Assembly (NCBI GenBank): GCA_024709145.1
Contig: JANJXG010000043.1
Location: 1 to 64,000 of the forward strand
DNA from: Bacteroidales bacterium
GTDB lineage: Bacteria > Bacteroidota > Bacteroidia > Bacteroidales > F082
Reading direction: 5' to 3'
Length of the DNA: 64,000 bases
The notes under the pieces: model-generated
What the model saw: the letters and a program-made list of their open reading frames with translations, nothing else
Databases searched by the model: none
Told to the model about the DNA's origin: nothing
Part shown: piece after piece, positions 1-8,022 of the stretch
How the letters are laid out: the number at the start of each line of letters is the position of its first letter
Position numbering within the stretch: position 1 is the first letter of the stretch
Made by a program: the position numbers and the translations under genes

Positions 1-1
1 T

Positions 2-466
2 GAACTGGCAGCCAATTATCAGGCTAATTGGGTACCCGAATATGCCAGAAAATACCTGACTGAAAACCCACAACCATATACAATTGCTGATGTGGAAATC
101 ATTGCTGAGAAACAGTTTGAATTGAATCAATTTGAAAAGGCGAAAAATTCGACCATCTGGTTCGCAGACACTGAGATGCTTGTATGTAGTATCTGGACTA
201 AAATTGTATTTGGTAGTGTTCCTGAAAAAATTCAACAGCTGGTGAATCTGCAGCAATTTGATTTTTACCTATTATGCAACATTGATCTGCCCTGGCAGTC
301 CGACCCACTGCGTGAGCATCCACATCGGCGGGAAGAAATCTTTGAACTTTATAAGATGCATCTTTCGGCAAATCAATGGCCATTTGCCGTGATTTCAGGC
401 TTTGGAAAACAACGTATCCAACATGCCATTGCAGGCATCGAGCATCATTTCAATCAAACTCAATGA
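2..466 (+). CDS. NadR-like AAA ATPase / ribosylnicotinamide kinase, C-terminal part (5' partial)
   Basis: The reading frame is open from base 2, so the gene begins outside the window; about 154 residues are visible. The translation has WVPEYARKYL near the start and later DTEMLVCSIWTK and LLCNIDLPWQSDPLREHP, which match the kinase/ATPase half of NadR-type proteins that phosphorylate nicotinamide riboside for NAD salvage. Whether an adenylyltransferase domain precedes it cannot be seen. The TGA stop overlaps the ATG of the glycosyltransferase downstream (ATGA), so the two are probably translated together. Family assignment is by motif resemblance only. Confidence 0.72.
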   Translation, partial: ELAANYQANWVPEYARKYLTENPQPYTIADVEIIAEKQFELNQFEKAKNSTIWFADTEMLVCSIWTKIVFGSVPEKIQQLVNLQQFDFYLLCNIDLPWQSDPLREHPHRREEIFELYKMHLSANQWPFAVISGFGKQRIQHAIAGIEHHFNQTQ

Positions 467-1641
467 AACAGATTCAAAACATATTGTTTCTTGCCCGCTG
501 GTATCCAAATCGTTATGACCCTATGCCCGGTCTTTTTATCCGGCGACATGCTGAAGCACTTTCATTTAAAAGAAATGTAGCTGTAATCTATCCTCATGCT
601 GTATACAAGAGCGGTGCACCACTTTTCGAGCTCAATGTGACCGGAAAGAATCAGCTGACTGAAATTGTTATCTATTACAGATCCTTTCATTCAGGCTTTG
701 GTAAAGTATATAATATTGCAGCATTTTTTCTCGCTATTGGAAAAGGTTTCCGGACGCTTCAAAAACAGGGATTTAAGCCTGATTTTGTACATGTGCATGT
801 TTTGACCCGGCTTGCTTTTGTTGCCTTTTTTCTCAACATCACCAGGCAAATACCCTATGGAATTACAGAACACTGGTCGCGCTACCTGCCATTACGAAAT
901 GAGTTCAATGGTTGGTTAAGACGCAAAACTACCAGAATGCTTGTAAAGAAAAGTGCATTTGTAACAACTGTAACCGAAAACCTTGCTGAAGCCATGAAAA
1001 ATCATGATCTGAAAAATGATCATTATCTGATTTTACCCAATGTGGTTGACATTCAATTATTCAGGCCAATCGAAAAAATTGAAAAATCTGTTTTTACATT
1101 CATCCACATTAGTTGCTTTGAAGATCAGTCAAAAAACATCTCCGGATTGTTGCGCGTTATTTCAAGACTCAGCCTGCAACGAAGCGATTTCAGAGTTATC
1201 ATGGTAGGTGAAGGAATGGATTTACCGTTAATACATGAATTGGCAATACAACTGAATCTTCATCAACCTATCCTAACTTTCAAAGGATTACTTCAGGATC
1301 AGGAACTTGCCAATTCTCTTCAGCAATCTGACTCGCTGATTCTGTTTAGTAATTATGAAAATTTACCCGTTGTCATTCCGGAATCTTTCGCTTGCGGATT
1401 GCCGGTCATAGCCACAAAGGTTGGTGGTATTCCCGAAATTGTTCATCCCTCAAATGGTATTCTCGTCAATCCGGGCGATGAAAATGCATTGCTTCTTGCT
1501 ATGAGTGAGATGATTGACAACTATCAACGCTATCATCAGTCAGATATTCGTGCACAGGTTGTAAAACACAACAGCACGGAGGCAGTTGGTAATTTTCTTG
1601 CTAACCTTTACGACCAATTTATTCCGGAAGACGGAAAGTAA
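463..1641 (+). CDS. Glycosyltransferase family 4 (GT-B fold)
   Basis: A 392-residue protein. The N-terminal half (FLARWYPNRYDPMPGLFIRR) is the acceptor domain typical of GT4 enzymes. The C-terminal half has LPNVVD, then an EX7E-type donor-sugar motif in NLPVVIPESFACGLPVIA and GGIPEIV, near residues 300-330. The likely role is transfer of a sugar from a nucleotide donor onto a lipid- or glycan-linked acceptor in envelope polysaccharide synthesis; the substrate cannot be told. The start at 463 is chosen because it overlaps the previous stop as ATGA and begins directly with the conserved strand; an in-frame upstream extension runs inside the NadR-like gene and is rejected. The 3' end overlaps the convergent stress-protein gene by 23 bases. 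Confidence 0.85.
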   Translation: MKQIQNILFLARWYPNRYDPMPGLFIRRHAEALSFKRNVAVIYPHAVYKSGAPLFELNVTGKNQLTEIVIYYRSFHSGFGKVYNIAAFFLAIGKGFRTLQKQGFKPDFVHVHVLTRLAFVAFFLNITRQIPYGITEHWSRYLPLRNEFNGWLRRKTTRMLVKKSAFVTTVTENLAEAMKNHDLKNDHYLILPNVVDIQLFRPIEKIEKSVFTFIHISCFEDQSKNISGLLRVISRLSLQRSDFRVIMVGEGMDLPLIHELAIQLNLHQPILTFKGLLQDQELANSLQQSDSLILFSNYENLPVVIPESFACGLPVIATKVGGIPEIVHPSNGILVNPGDENALLLAMSEMIDNYQRYHQSDIRAQVVKHNSTEAVGNFLANLYDQFIPEDGK

Positions 1642-2488
1642 GCATGGGAATTCCTAAATGAAAAAAATCGTCCTTGCCGATTTTATCCTTAAAAATGTAG
1701 TCAAGCCACGTTCTTTTGTGGGCAATAAATGCTGCAAGGCTTATCTGATGCTCTTCACAAAAAACTTTCATCGCTTCGCGTGCTGAGCTTGTTCTGATTA
1801 GTTCAAACCTGATTTGTTGCCGTGCTTCTTCATTTTTAAAGGCTTGCCGGAGCTCTTCCATTAACAAGGCAGCTTTTCCATATTGATCGTCAAATACAAA
1901 ATGAACCACATGAATCACCGGTTTGTAAAGCTGCGTCAGTTGAATCAGATGATTTAATATCAACACTTCATATTGGCTGAAATTACAGGCATACATTATC
2001 TGACTGCTTGCGGTCCACTGATAACCTACCGGAATAGCCAGTACAGGAACATTCACTTTTGCCATAATACTCTTGGCAATACTTCCTTCCAGAAATCCCT
2101 TGTGGCCTTTTCCGGATGTCCCCATTAATATCATGTCGGGCTGTTCATTTTCAGTTAGTTGAAGCAGCTCCTGCTCAGGATCACCCCCTTTCAAAATGGT
2201 ATAAATATGAATGTTTTCCAAACCATATTTTTTTATTTCTTCTTCAAGCAGATTTCTTTTTTCTTTCATAAATACTTCTGCCTGTTGCTCCATTTCTGCC
2301 AGCAATTCGCGATTGAAGAATGTATCCGCATCCAGGCCTCCGGGGAAACTGCTGTCGCCCATCAGAATTTGATCCATATAAGCGTGAAAAAGGAGCACCT
2401 CCCCTCCTGTGACTTTCAATAAATCAATGGCATAAGGAAATAACATTTTGTTCTCCTCACTAAAATCTGTTGATAGAATGATCTTCAT
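1619..2488 (-). CDS. Universal stress protein, tandem UspA domains
   Basis: A 289-residue protein with two Usp domains in tandem. The first (about residues 1-155) begins MKIILSTDFSEEN and ends with the ATP-binding glycine motif GTSGKGHKGFLEGSIA, then VPVLAIPV. The second (about 160-289) keeps the fold pattern but its nucleotide loop is degenerate (AHKRTWLDYIF). UspA proteins bind ATP or other small ligands and support survival under stress or energy limitation. It is convergent with the GT4 gene, with overlapping 3' ends. A candidate promoter lies about 35-65 bases upstream. Confidence 0.85.
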   Translation of the reverse strand: MKIILSTDFSEENKMLFPYAIDLLKVTGGEVLLFHAYMDQILMGDSSFPGGLDADTFFNRELLAEMEQQAEVFMKEKRNLLEEEIKKYGLENIHIYTILKGGDPEQELLQLTENEQPDMILMGTSGKGHKGFLEGSIAKSIMAKVNVPVLAIPVGYQWTASSQIMYACNFSQYEVLILNHLIQLTQLYKPVIHVVHFVFDDQYGKAALLMEELRQAFKNEEARQQIRFELIRTSSAREAMKVFCEEHQISLAAFIAHKRTWLDYIFKDKIGKDDFFHLGIPMLTFRLPE

Positions 2489-2520
2489 GGCGTTGTGTTA
2501 GGTTGAAATCTTCAAAGCGG

Positions 2521-2551
2521 TAAAGTTACGAATGCCTTGGCAGGAATGCAA
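2521..2551 (-). promoter_or_regulatory. Candidate Bacteroidota-type promoter of the UspA gene
   Basis: On the minus strand a TTG (2549-2551) is followed after 20 bases by TAACTTTA (2521-2528), one mismatch from the TAnnTTTG -7 consensus. This would give a short leader of about 25-30 bases before the ATG at 2488. Confidence 0.4.
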
Positions 2552-2839
2552 GTTTCTATTCACAAAAGAATATAAATGTTCTTGATCAGATAGTTATCAT
2601 GTTACTTTTCTATTTTTCAATCACTAAACGAAATAGATATGAAGTAGCCAGCATTGGAAAAATCATCTATATGCCAGATATTGTATGCGTTAGAATAAAG
2701 CTATACTGTAATTAGTCTTTCATTGAAAAAATAACCCATGTTGCTGACCTTAGTTTTAAAAATGTCAGGGTTGTAAGAGAAAACCCTCCACTCTTTGTTA
2801 GTAAGTGACTGATAATTATTAAAAAATAGTGTAGGAAAC
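2552..2839. other. AT-rich intergenic region without recognisable gene
   Basis: Together with the flanking promoters this gap between the UspA gene and the 38-codon ORF is about 430 bases. I see no convincing ORF and no RNA gene. A weak inverted repeat (AGGGTT/AACCCT around 2768-2786) is not followed by a T-tract and carries little weight. Confidence 0.5.
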
Positions 2840-2871
2840 TTGCAATGGTTCAGTAAAATCGCTTACTTTTG
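2840..2871 (+). promoter_or_regulatory. Bacteroidota-type promoter
   Basis: TTG at 2840-2842, a 21-base spacer, then TACTTTTG at 2864-2871, a perfect TAnnTTTG -7 box. It points at the small ORF starting at 2918 and gives about 40 bases of leader, which is the main support that the small ORF is expressed. Confidence 0.65.
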
Positions 2872-2917
2872 AACAGTCAATCAATCTTGATTGAAGAATG
2901 TTCTAATACATGCTGTC

Positions 2918-3034
2918 ATGATCGCACTAGTTGTTTTAATTATCTTTTCAGCAATTGGTATAGGCGCGGTTGTACATGCCATTAAAAATGCTCCTTTAAT
3001 CGAGGAGCGCGAAGACAGCACATTCGGTCAATAA
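2918..3034 (+). CDS. 38-residue single-span membrane peptide, unknown function
   Basis: ATG at 2918 to TAA at 3034. The product has one hydrophobic span (MIALVVLIIFSAIGIGAVVH) followed by a charged tail (KNAPLIEEREDSTFGQ). The coding case rests on three things: a good promoter upstream, a strong bidirectional terminator directly downstream, and a protein-like composition (membrane helix plus acidic tail). I do not recognise the family. The layout recalls small accessory subunits such as CcoS-type proteins, but there is no oxidase gene here and no sequence match I can claim. Confidence 0.55.
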   Translation: MIALVVLIIFSAIGIGAVVHAIKNAPLIEEREDSTFGQ

Positions 3035-3062
3035 TGAACGCTGAAAAGAAAGTATGATGGAG

Positions 3063-3098
3063 AAAAAAAAGGCTGAGATATTTCCCAGCCTTTTTTTT
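3063..3098. terminator. Bidirectional intrinsic terminator
   Basis: Eight A, GGCTG (3071-3075), a 10-base loop, CAGCC (3086-3090) and eight T. The 13-bp stem ends in a T-tract on both strands, serving the 38-codon ORF on plus and the SlyD gene on minus. The SlyD stop codon (3097-3099) runs into the A/T tract. Confidence 0.85.
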
Positions 3099-3723
3099 AG
3101 CATTTACAACCACCTCCGTGATGATGATGAGTATGATTATGACCTTCATGGTCTCCGCACACACCACAACCTTCATCTTCGTCATAATGATCGTGCGAAC
3201 CACCACCACAACAGCTGTCGTTGTGACTTCCACAACCACAACCTGAGGCAACCGGATTCAATTCTTCATAAGTCGCTTCGCGAACATTTATAACCTCTCC
3301 CTTTGTATAAAGGCTTTTACCTGCAAGTGGATGGTTAAAATCCATTGAAACAGTCTGTTCGTGGATGGCCAGGATTTTACCATCAAAAGGATTTCCCTCC
3401 CCATCCATCATGGGAATCACACGTCCAACAACCAAGGTATCAGGTTTAATCTCTCCATTAACCATAAATACTGTCTTGGGAATTTCCATCAACAACTCGT
3501 TATTGTAGGTCCCAAATGATTCTTCAGCTGAAAGAGTAAACTCAAATTCATCTCCGGAATGTAAACCTAACAGTTTATCTTCAAAACTTTTGAGCAATCT
3601 TCCGGTGCCAAAAATCATGGTTCTTGGCTGGCTGTATTCAGCTTTCTCAAGAAGCTCTCCTGCTTCATTTTCAACGTGGATGGCGTATGCAATCACGCCT
3701 ACTTTATGCTTTTCAATTACCAT
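3097..3723 (-). CDS. slyD: FKBP-type peptidyl-prolyl isomerase, SlyD-like, with His/Cys-rich metal-binding tail
   Basis: A 208-residue protein. The N-terminal FKBP domain with inserted chaperone flap spans about residues 1-150 (MVIEKHKVGVIAYAIHVEN, then FGTGRLLKSFEDKLLG, and NHPLAGKSL), as in SlyD. The last 50 residues are unusually rich in His, Cys, Gly, Asp and Glu (CGCGSH, CCGGGSH, CGVCGDHEGHNHTHHHH). In E. coli SlyD such a tail binds nickel and other metals for hydrogenase maturation; here it probably binds or buffers metal. No hydrogenase gene is visible. The minus-strand box TATTTTTG at 3769-3776 lies about 45 bases upstream of the ATG. Confidence 0.9.
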   Translation of the reverse strand: MVIEKHKVGVIAYAIHVENEAGELLEKAEYSQPRTMIFGTGRLLKSFEDKLLGLHSGDEFEFTLSAEESFGTYNNELLMEIPKTVFMVNGEIKPDTLVVGRVIPMMDGEGNPFDGKILAIHEQTVSMDFNHPLAGKSLYTKGEVINVREATYEELNPVASGCGCGSHNDSCCGGGSHDHYDEDEGCGVCGDHEGHNHTHHHHGGGCKC

Positions 3724-3768
3724 ATCACAATAAATTATTCAATCTTTAAGTCGGCCTATTAAACGCCA

Positions 3769-3776
3769 CAAAAATA
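3769..3776 (-). promoter_or_regulatory. -7 box of the slyD promoter
   Basis: TATTTTTG on the minus strand matches TAnnTTTG exactly. No clear TTG lies at the -33 distance, so only the -7 element is supported. Confidence 0.5.
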
Positions 3777-3849
3777 ACACAATTATTTTATTTAGAATCA
3801 TTTTAAACTAAACCGTCAACCGAAGTTTAACTATCTTAAAATTCATCGT

Positions 3850-5100
3850 TTAATACTTTGATAAATAAGCTGTCAGGCTTTCCTCCTGCAGTAGTCCAAT
3901 TTTCTTTCGAAGCCTGTATCGTGCCATGTCTACACTTTTTGCATGTTGAAAAGTGATCGAGGCTATCTCCTTACTACTCATATCGAGCCTCAGAAACGCG
4001 CACAATTTGCGTTCGTTGGCTGTAAGATCAGGGTGAGCATGCTGCAAACGGTGGTAAAAATCATGATGTACATCATTGAATCTTTTTTCAAATTCGATCC
4101 AGAAATTCTCGTTCACAGCCAGGCGGTAATTGGCAGCAATACCATCGATCAAAGCATTTGTAGCATGATTCTCTGTGGATTTCAACTTTTCAAGATCTTT
4201 CATCATCCTCTCATTCAATTCGCTGATTTGAATGAGCCGCATGCTAATTCCGGTCAGTGCATTTTTATGTTTAAACAAATCCTCGGTATATTGTTGTTTT
4301 ACTTCAGTAACATCACTGATAACACCGAGTATTCCTTTTATCTGACCTCCCTGACCTGCCAACGGTACCTTGGTTATCTGCACATCATGCCAATCACCAT
4401 TTGCGTATTGAATCCTGTTCTCAAACCTGATATTCTGCTGAAGTCCTTTGATAATCTGCTCATCCTGAAACCGATGGTTAAAAACATCTTCATCAGTAAA
4501 TAATTCATAATAGGTATTCACAGGGTTTAAATTCTTCAAAAAAGCTTCACGGAAAGCATCATTAAAAATTTGTATGGTACCAAAAAGATCGGCACTAAAA
4601 ATCGGATCCGGAATCAAATCGATCAGGTAATTCAAAAATTCATTTGTTTCCTGAATGGTTTGGCCCATTAGTTTGATCTCAATCATGTGATCTGCGAGCA
4701 ACAGCATAGCATTCACTCTGGCCTTCAATTCGATCGGATCGATTGGTTTACGAAGAAAATCAGTAGCTCCGGCATTCAATGCATAACGCAAATGTTCGGA
4801 TGTTACCATCACACCTGTGGCTATAATCACTGGAATATCATTTGTTAATGGATTGGATTTTAATAGTTTGACGAGATCAACCCCATTCAGATCGGGCATA
4901 TCCCAATCAGTAATAATCAATTTTGGCAGCCTGGCTTCGGCTACTTTTGCAGCAATTTTTCCACCATTGGCCTGTAAAAATGAATATTCACTAAATTCAT
5001 CCTGAAGTATCTCAAAGATTGACTGCACCACAACAGGGTCGTCATCAACCACGAGTATTGCATTTTCAAAAGATTTCATCAGTGTTGGTTTTTTTTCCAT
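3850..5100 (-). CDS. Response regulator: receiver, PAS and C-terminal LuxR-like HTH
   Basis: A 416-residue protein. The receiver domain (about 10-135) has the acidic pair VVDDDP, phospho-acceptor Asp in [12 protein letters not shown], and the Lys in [12 protein letters not shown]-like domain follows (about 150-275; [20 protein letters not shown], ending [13 protein letters not shown]). The C-terminus (about 355-416; [20 protein letters not shown] then IA, and [13 protein letters not shown]) is the LuxR/GerE-type DNA-binding helix-turn-helix seen in Bacteroidota regulators. It overlaps the upstream kinase gene by 35 bases, so it is very likely its cognate partner. A later in-frame ATG (5079; MKSFENAIL) is an alternative start. 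Confidence 0.85.
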   Translation of the reverse strand: MEKKPTLMKSFENAILVVDDDPVVVQSIFEILQDEFSEYSFLQANGGKIAAKVAEARLPKLIITDWDMPDLNGVDLVKLLKSNPLTNDIPVIIATGVMVTSEHLRYALNAGATDFLRKPIDPIELKARVNAMLLLADHMIEIKLMGQTIQETNEFLNYLIDLIPDPIFSADLFGTIQIFNDAFREAFLKNLNPVNTYYELFTDEDVFNHRFQDEQIIKGLQQNIRFENRIQYANGDWHDVQITKVPLAGQGGQIKGILGVISDVTEVKQQYTEDLFKHKNALTGISMRLIQISELNERMMKDLEKLKSTENHATNALIDGIAANYRLAVNENFWIEFEKRFNDVHHDFYHRLQHAHPDLTANERKLCAFLRLDMSSKEIASITFQHAKSVDMARYRLRKKIGLLQEESLTAYLSKY

Positions 5101-6295
5101 CTGGCGCTTTGATTAGTGCAGTAAGTTCTTTGTATCGTTCATTATCACAATGATATACAGCCTTCTCAACGGCTGACTTCCAAATTGCTTCTGGAGTCCC
5201 TTCCTTTGGCTGAAAGTTTTTAATCACTGCCAGAATTTTACTCAGTTCATACACATCAAAGGTAGGCAGGGATAACAATTCAGGGTATTTAAATCCAAAA
5301 CAGGAGTCATTCAAACGCTCATTTGCACCAAAATCAATCTCAACTACACTCAAACCACTTTTCTGGCCGGTTTCTATCACAGCTGGCAAGCTGAACCAAA
5401 AGCAACACGGGCCTTCAGGTTCACTTCTGACACCAATTTCCCCTTGATGCAAATTGATTGTCATTTTACAGAAAGCAAGACCCAAACCTGTCGATCTGAT
5501 GTCAGTTTTAGTATCTGTTGCATGGTTATATGGTTTAAAAATACCAGATTGCTTTTCCGGTGGAATAAAACTACCCCAATTACAAATTTCAACTAAAAGT
5601 GATTCTTCCTGTGGTTGAACGTTGAGCTGAATCTGTTTTTGAAACCCTGAATGGGTGATTGCATTGACGAGAATATTCTCTAAAACCCTTTTAATAAGCT
5701 CTTTATCAACCCTAACAAAGACGGTATCAGGCGCTGAAATTTCAACAGTTATCGATTTTGCCCCGAGGCTCACAGCCAATTCATCAATAGTTTGCCGGAT
5801 TAGCAAAAGCAAATCTACATCGGAATACAGGAGTTGCAAACTTGCTTCTTCAAACTTACGCAAGTCAAGGATATTCAACACCAATCTGAGCATTTTTTTT
5901 GCATAAGCTTGAATCTTTTCCAACCTTTCCTGATCTGCCAAACCTGAACTTAAGCTGATTACACTGTACAATGAATTCTTCAAATCATGTACGATCATAT
6001 TCGATGTTTCTTGTCTAAAATGCTCATATTCTGTTTTAGGGGTTGGATTACCGGAAAGGCCCTTCGACTGAGGCTGCAATGCCTTCTCTTGTTTGCCTGC
6101 CTTTTCTTTCAAACTGATTATTTCAGTTTCAAGAAGACGTATTTTTCGATTTAACTGCTCAGTCTTAAGGATGTTAATCTGTCGTTGCCGATAGAGGATC
6201 CAACCAAAAGTGCCTCCAAACAGCACAAAACTAATAGCTATCAAAAGCCATTCATGTAGCACAATGTACAAAAAGTTCAGCATGATGCTTATCAT
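5066..6295 (-). CDS. Membrane-anchored sensor histidine kinase
   Basis: A 409-residue protein. One N-terminal transmembrane helix (about 10-35) is followed by a coiled coil (about 35-70), then a HisKA domain with phospho-acceptor His in [12 protein letters not shown], and an ATPase domain with N-box [12 protein letters not shown] and G2 box [10 protein letters not shown]. The G1 box is altered ([10 protein letters not shown]). After the ATPase domain a helical stretch of about 90 residues remains unassigned. There is no extracellular sensor, so input may come through the membrane or the coiled coil. It overlaps the downstream response regulator gene by 35 bases. The start could also be the ATG at 6283. 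Confidence 0.85.
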   Translation of the reverse strand: MISIMLNFLYIVLHEWLLIAISFVLFGGTFGWILYRQRQINILKTEQLNRKIRLLETEIISLKEKAGKQEKALQPQSKGLSGNPTPKTEYEHFRQETSNMIVHDLKNSLYSVISLSSGLADQERLEKIQAYAKKMLRLVLNILDLRKFEEASLQLLYSDVDLLLLIRQTIDELAVSLGAKSITVEISAPDTVFVRVDKELIKRVLENILVNAITHSGFQKQIQLNVQPQEESLLVEICNWGSFIPPEKQSGIFKPYNHATDTKTDIRSTGLGLAFCKMTINLHQGEIGVRSEPEGPCCFWFSLPAVIETGQKSGLSVVEIDFGANERLNDSCFGFKYPELLSLPTFDVYELSKILAVIKNFQPKEGTPEAIWKSAVEKAVYHCDNERYKELTALIKAPDGKKTNTDEIF

Positions 6296-6514
6296 AATCA
6301 GTTGGTGAACCTAAACCGGTAAAAACAACTTACACAATAAAGATCATTCATTCACAACATCTTAGCAATTAAACCATGATAATGAGGTAATGATCTACAC
6401 ATAAAAATACACGATCGGAAGTGGCAGTAGTGTGAGGTATAAAAGCAAAAGTAAACAATCTTAATGATATAACGATCTCTTTTGCGGCCAGCATGTTGTA
6501 GAATAAAAGGTCGA

Positions 6515-7126
6515 TTATTTCACGTTGAAAGCAAGCATGAGTTCATCGCCAATAAAAAGTTCGAAATGATCATTTATTTTCGCCGGGCCGACTCCCTCAG
6601 GTGTACCTGTGAAAATATAATCACCTTTGCGCAGCATCACAAACTGCGAAACATAAGCAATAATTCTGTCGAAACTAAAAATCATATCCCTGCTGTTACC
6701 TCGCTGCCGCCATTCGTTGTTGATTTTCAAGCCAAAATTAATGTCGTTTAGTGAGGCAAATCCTGAAACCGGAACGAATTTACTTACCGGTGCTGAGAAA
6801 TCAAATGCTTTGGCTAGCTCCCAAGGTAAACCTTTTTGTTTACACTCCTGTTGAAGGTCACGGGCTGTGAAATCGATACCTACGCCAATTTCCTGGTAAT
6901 ATTTATGGGCAAATTTCTCAGCTATACTTCGTCCGTTTCGGCTGATTTTGATCACAAGTTCGACTTCATAATGCAGATCATTGGTAAATGGGGGATAAAA
7001 AAAAGGATTGTGAGGAGGGAGCAAGGCTGTATCAGGCTTCATGAAAAACACCGGTTTTGCCGGAACCGGATTATTCAGTTCTTTGGCATGTTCAGCATAA
7101 TTTCTTCCAATACAAATGATTTTCAT
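6515..7126 (-). CDS. Fumarylacetoacetate hydrolase (FAH) family protein
   Basis: A 203-residue protein beginning MKIICIGRNYAEHAKELNNP and containing FMKPDTALLPP, YEVELVIKI (metal-binding Glu pair), GVGIDFTARDLQ, and GDYIFTGTPEGVGP. These are hallmarks of the compact FAH family (acylpyruvase, oxaloacetate decarboxylase/tautomerase and relatives), which cleave or tautomerise beta-diketo acids with a divalent metal. The exact substrate is not predictable. The start at 7126 is chosen over an upstream in-frame ATG (7168) because the family begins at MKIICIGRNY and the longer form would run into the upstream exonuclease gene. Confidence 0.85.
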   Translation of the reverse strand: MKIICIGRNYAEHAKELNNPVPAKPVFFMKPDTALLPPHNPFFYPPFTNDLHYEVELVIKISRNGRSIAEKFAHKYYQEIGVGIDFTARDLQQECKQKGLPWELAKAFDFSAPVSKFVPVSGFASLNDINFGLKINNEWRQRGNSRDMIFSFDRIIAYVSQFVMLRKGDYIFTGTPEGVGPAKINDHFELFIGDELMLAFNVK

Positions 7127-7130
7127 GGCT

Positions 7131-7964
7131 TTACTTTTTAATGTTTTTGATTTGCACCTGTTTTCCAAACATACGGAGTTTAATTGCTGTAATCAATTTT
7201 TTGGTATAGAGCGGGAACTCACCCTTCATCATCCATTCATAGTAGGATGGTTCTTTCTGAAAGACCTCCTCTACAGTTCGGCCCTTGTGCTTGCCAAAGT
7301 TAAACACCTCGACATCTGAGTCGTTGTATACAATCTGACCAGCCAGGTCGGCAAACCGGTGATGGGATGAAAATCGATGTAATGCCTGCATATCATTCAA
7401 TACAGGTTTTGATTTGTTTCCGGCGGCATCTTCATAAATGGTATCCTGATAGCGTTCGATCTGAGCTTTAAGAATTTCGAAAGTAGCATAAGTGTCGGCT
7501 GCTGCTGAATGGGCGTCCTCAAGCTCTTTTTGGCAAAAAAAACGATAGGCTCCTTTCAGTGTTCTGGGTTCCATTTTCATGAAAATGGTTTGAACATCAA
7601 CCAGATTTCTGTTAGAAAGATCGAAAGACACATCACACCTTAGAAACTCTTCCATTAGTAAAGGAATGTCAAACTTAATTGCGTTATAACCCGAAAGGTC
7701 ACAGCCGCTTAAAAAACGACTGATATCATTCGCAACTTCTTTAAATTGGGGCAGATCTTTGACATCTTCATCTTTGATACCATGAAAAACAGTTGACTGT
7801 TCGGGGATTGGCTGCCCTGGATTAACGCGCCATGTTTTCTGCTCTTCTTTGCCATCAGGCATCACTTTGAGAATACTGATCTCAATCAGCCGGTCGGTAG
7901 TGATGTTTAATCCCGTTGTTTCAAGATCGAAAAATGCGATAGGTCGCTTGAGTTGAAGTTGCAT
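7131..7964 (-). CDS. DnaQ/ExoX-type 3'-5' exonuclease
   Basis: A 277-residue protein. The exonuclease domain (about 1-175) has FFDLETTGLN (catalytic Asp-x-Glu), SGYNAIKFDIPLL, and HSAAADTYAT (His and Asp of the DEDDh motif). The C-terminal 80 residues (NFGKHKGRTVEEV, EPSYYEWMMKGEFP) match the ExoX-like C-terminal domain. It probably trims single-stranded or damaged DNA, separate from the replicative proofreading subunit. The ATG at 7964 is preferred because the protein then starts MQLQLKRPIAFFDLETTGL; the longer ORF runs through the upstream terminator hairpin. It is followed after 4 bases by the FAH gene, suggesting one transcript. Confidence 0.85.
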   Translation of the reverse strand: MQLQLKRPIAFFDLETTGLNITTDRLIEISILKVMPDGKEEQKTWRVNPGQPIPEQSTVFHGIKDEDVKDLPQFKEVANDISRFLSGCDLSGYNAIKFDIPLLMEEFLRCDVSFDLSNRNLVDVQTIFMKMEPRTLKGAYRFFCQKELEDAHSAAADTYATFEILKAQIERYQDTIYEDAAGNKSKPVLNDMQALHRFSSHHRFADLAGQIVYNDSDVEVFNFGKHKGRTVEEVFQKEPSYYEWMMKGEFPLYTKKLITAIKLRMFGKQVQIKNIKK

Positions 7965-7967
7965 AAT

Positions 7968-8003
7968 AAAAAAATAAAGGGTTGATGGAATGACCATCAA
8001 CCC
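7968..8003 (-). terminator. Intrinsic terminator after the E2 acyltransferase gene
   Basis: A perfect 10-bp stem GGGTTGATGG/CCATCAACCC with a 5-base loop (7979-8003). On the minus strand it is followed by TTTATTTTTTT. It lies 20 bases beyond the stop of the acyltransferase gene and just before the exonuclease start, separating the two transcripts. Confidence 0.85.
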
Positions 8004-8022
8004 AAGTAAGAATGATTTAATT

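Noticed and set aside
3054-3293. Plus-strand His/Asp-rich ORF
   Set aside because: It is the antisense reading of the repetitive His/Cys tail of SlyD and begins in the terminator; composition is an artefact.
6512-6532. TTTCACGTTGAAAG, resembling a parS site (TGTTTCACGTGAAACA)
   Set aside because: An extra base breaks the symmetry, the outer bases do not match, and it overlaps the 3' end of the FAH gene, 3.6 kb from parAB. No true parS was recognised in the window.
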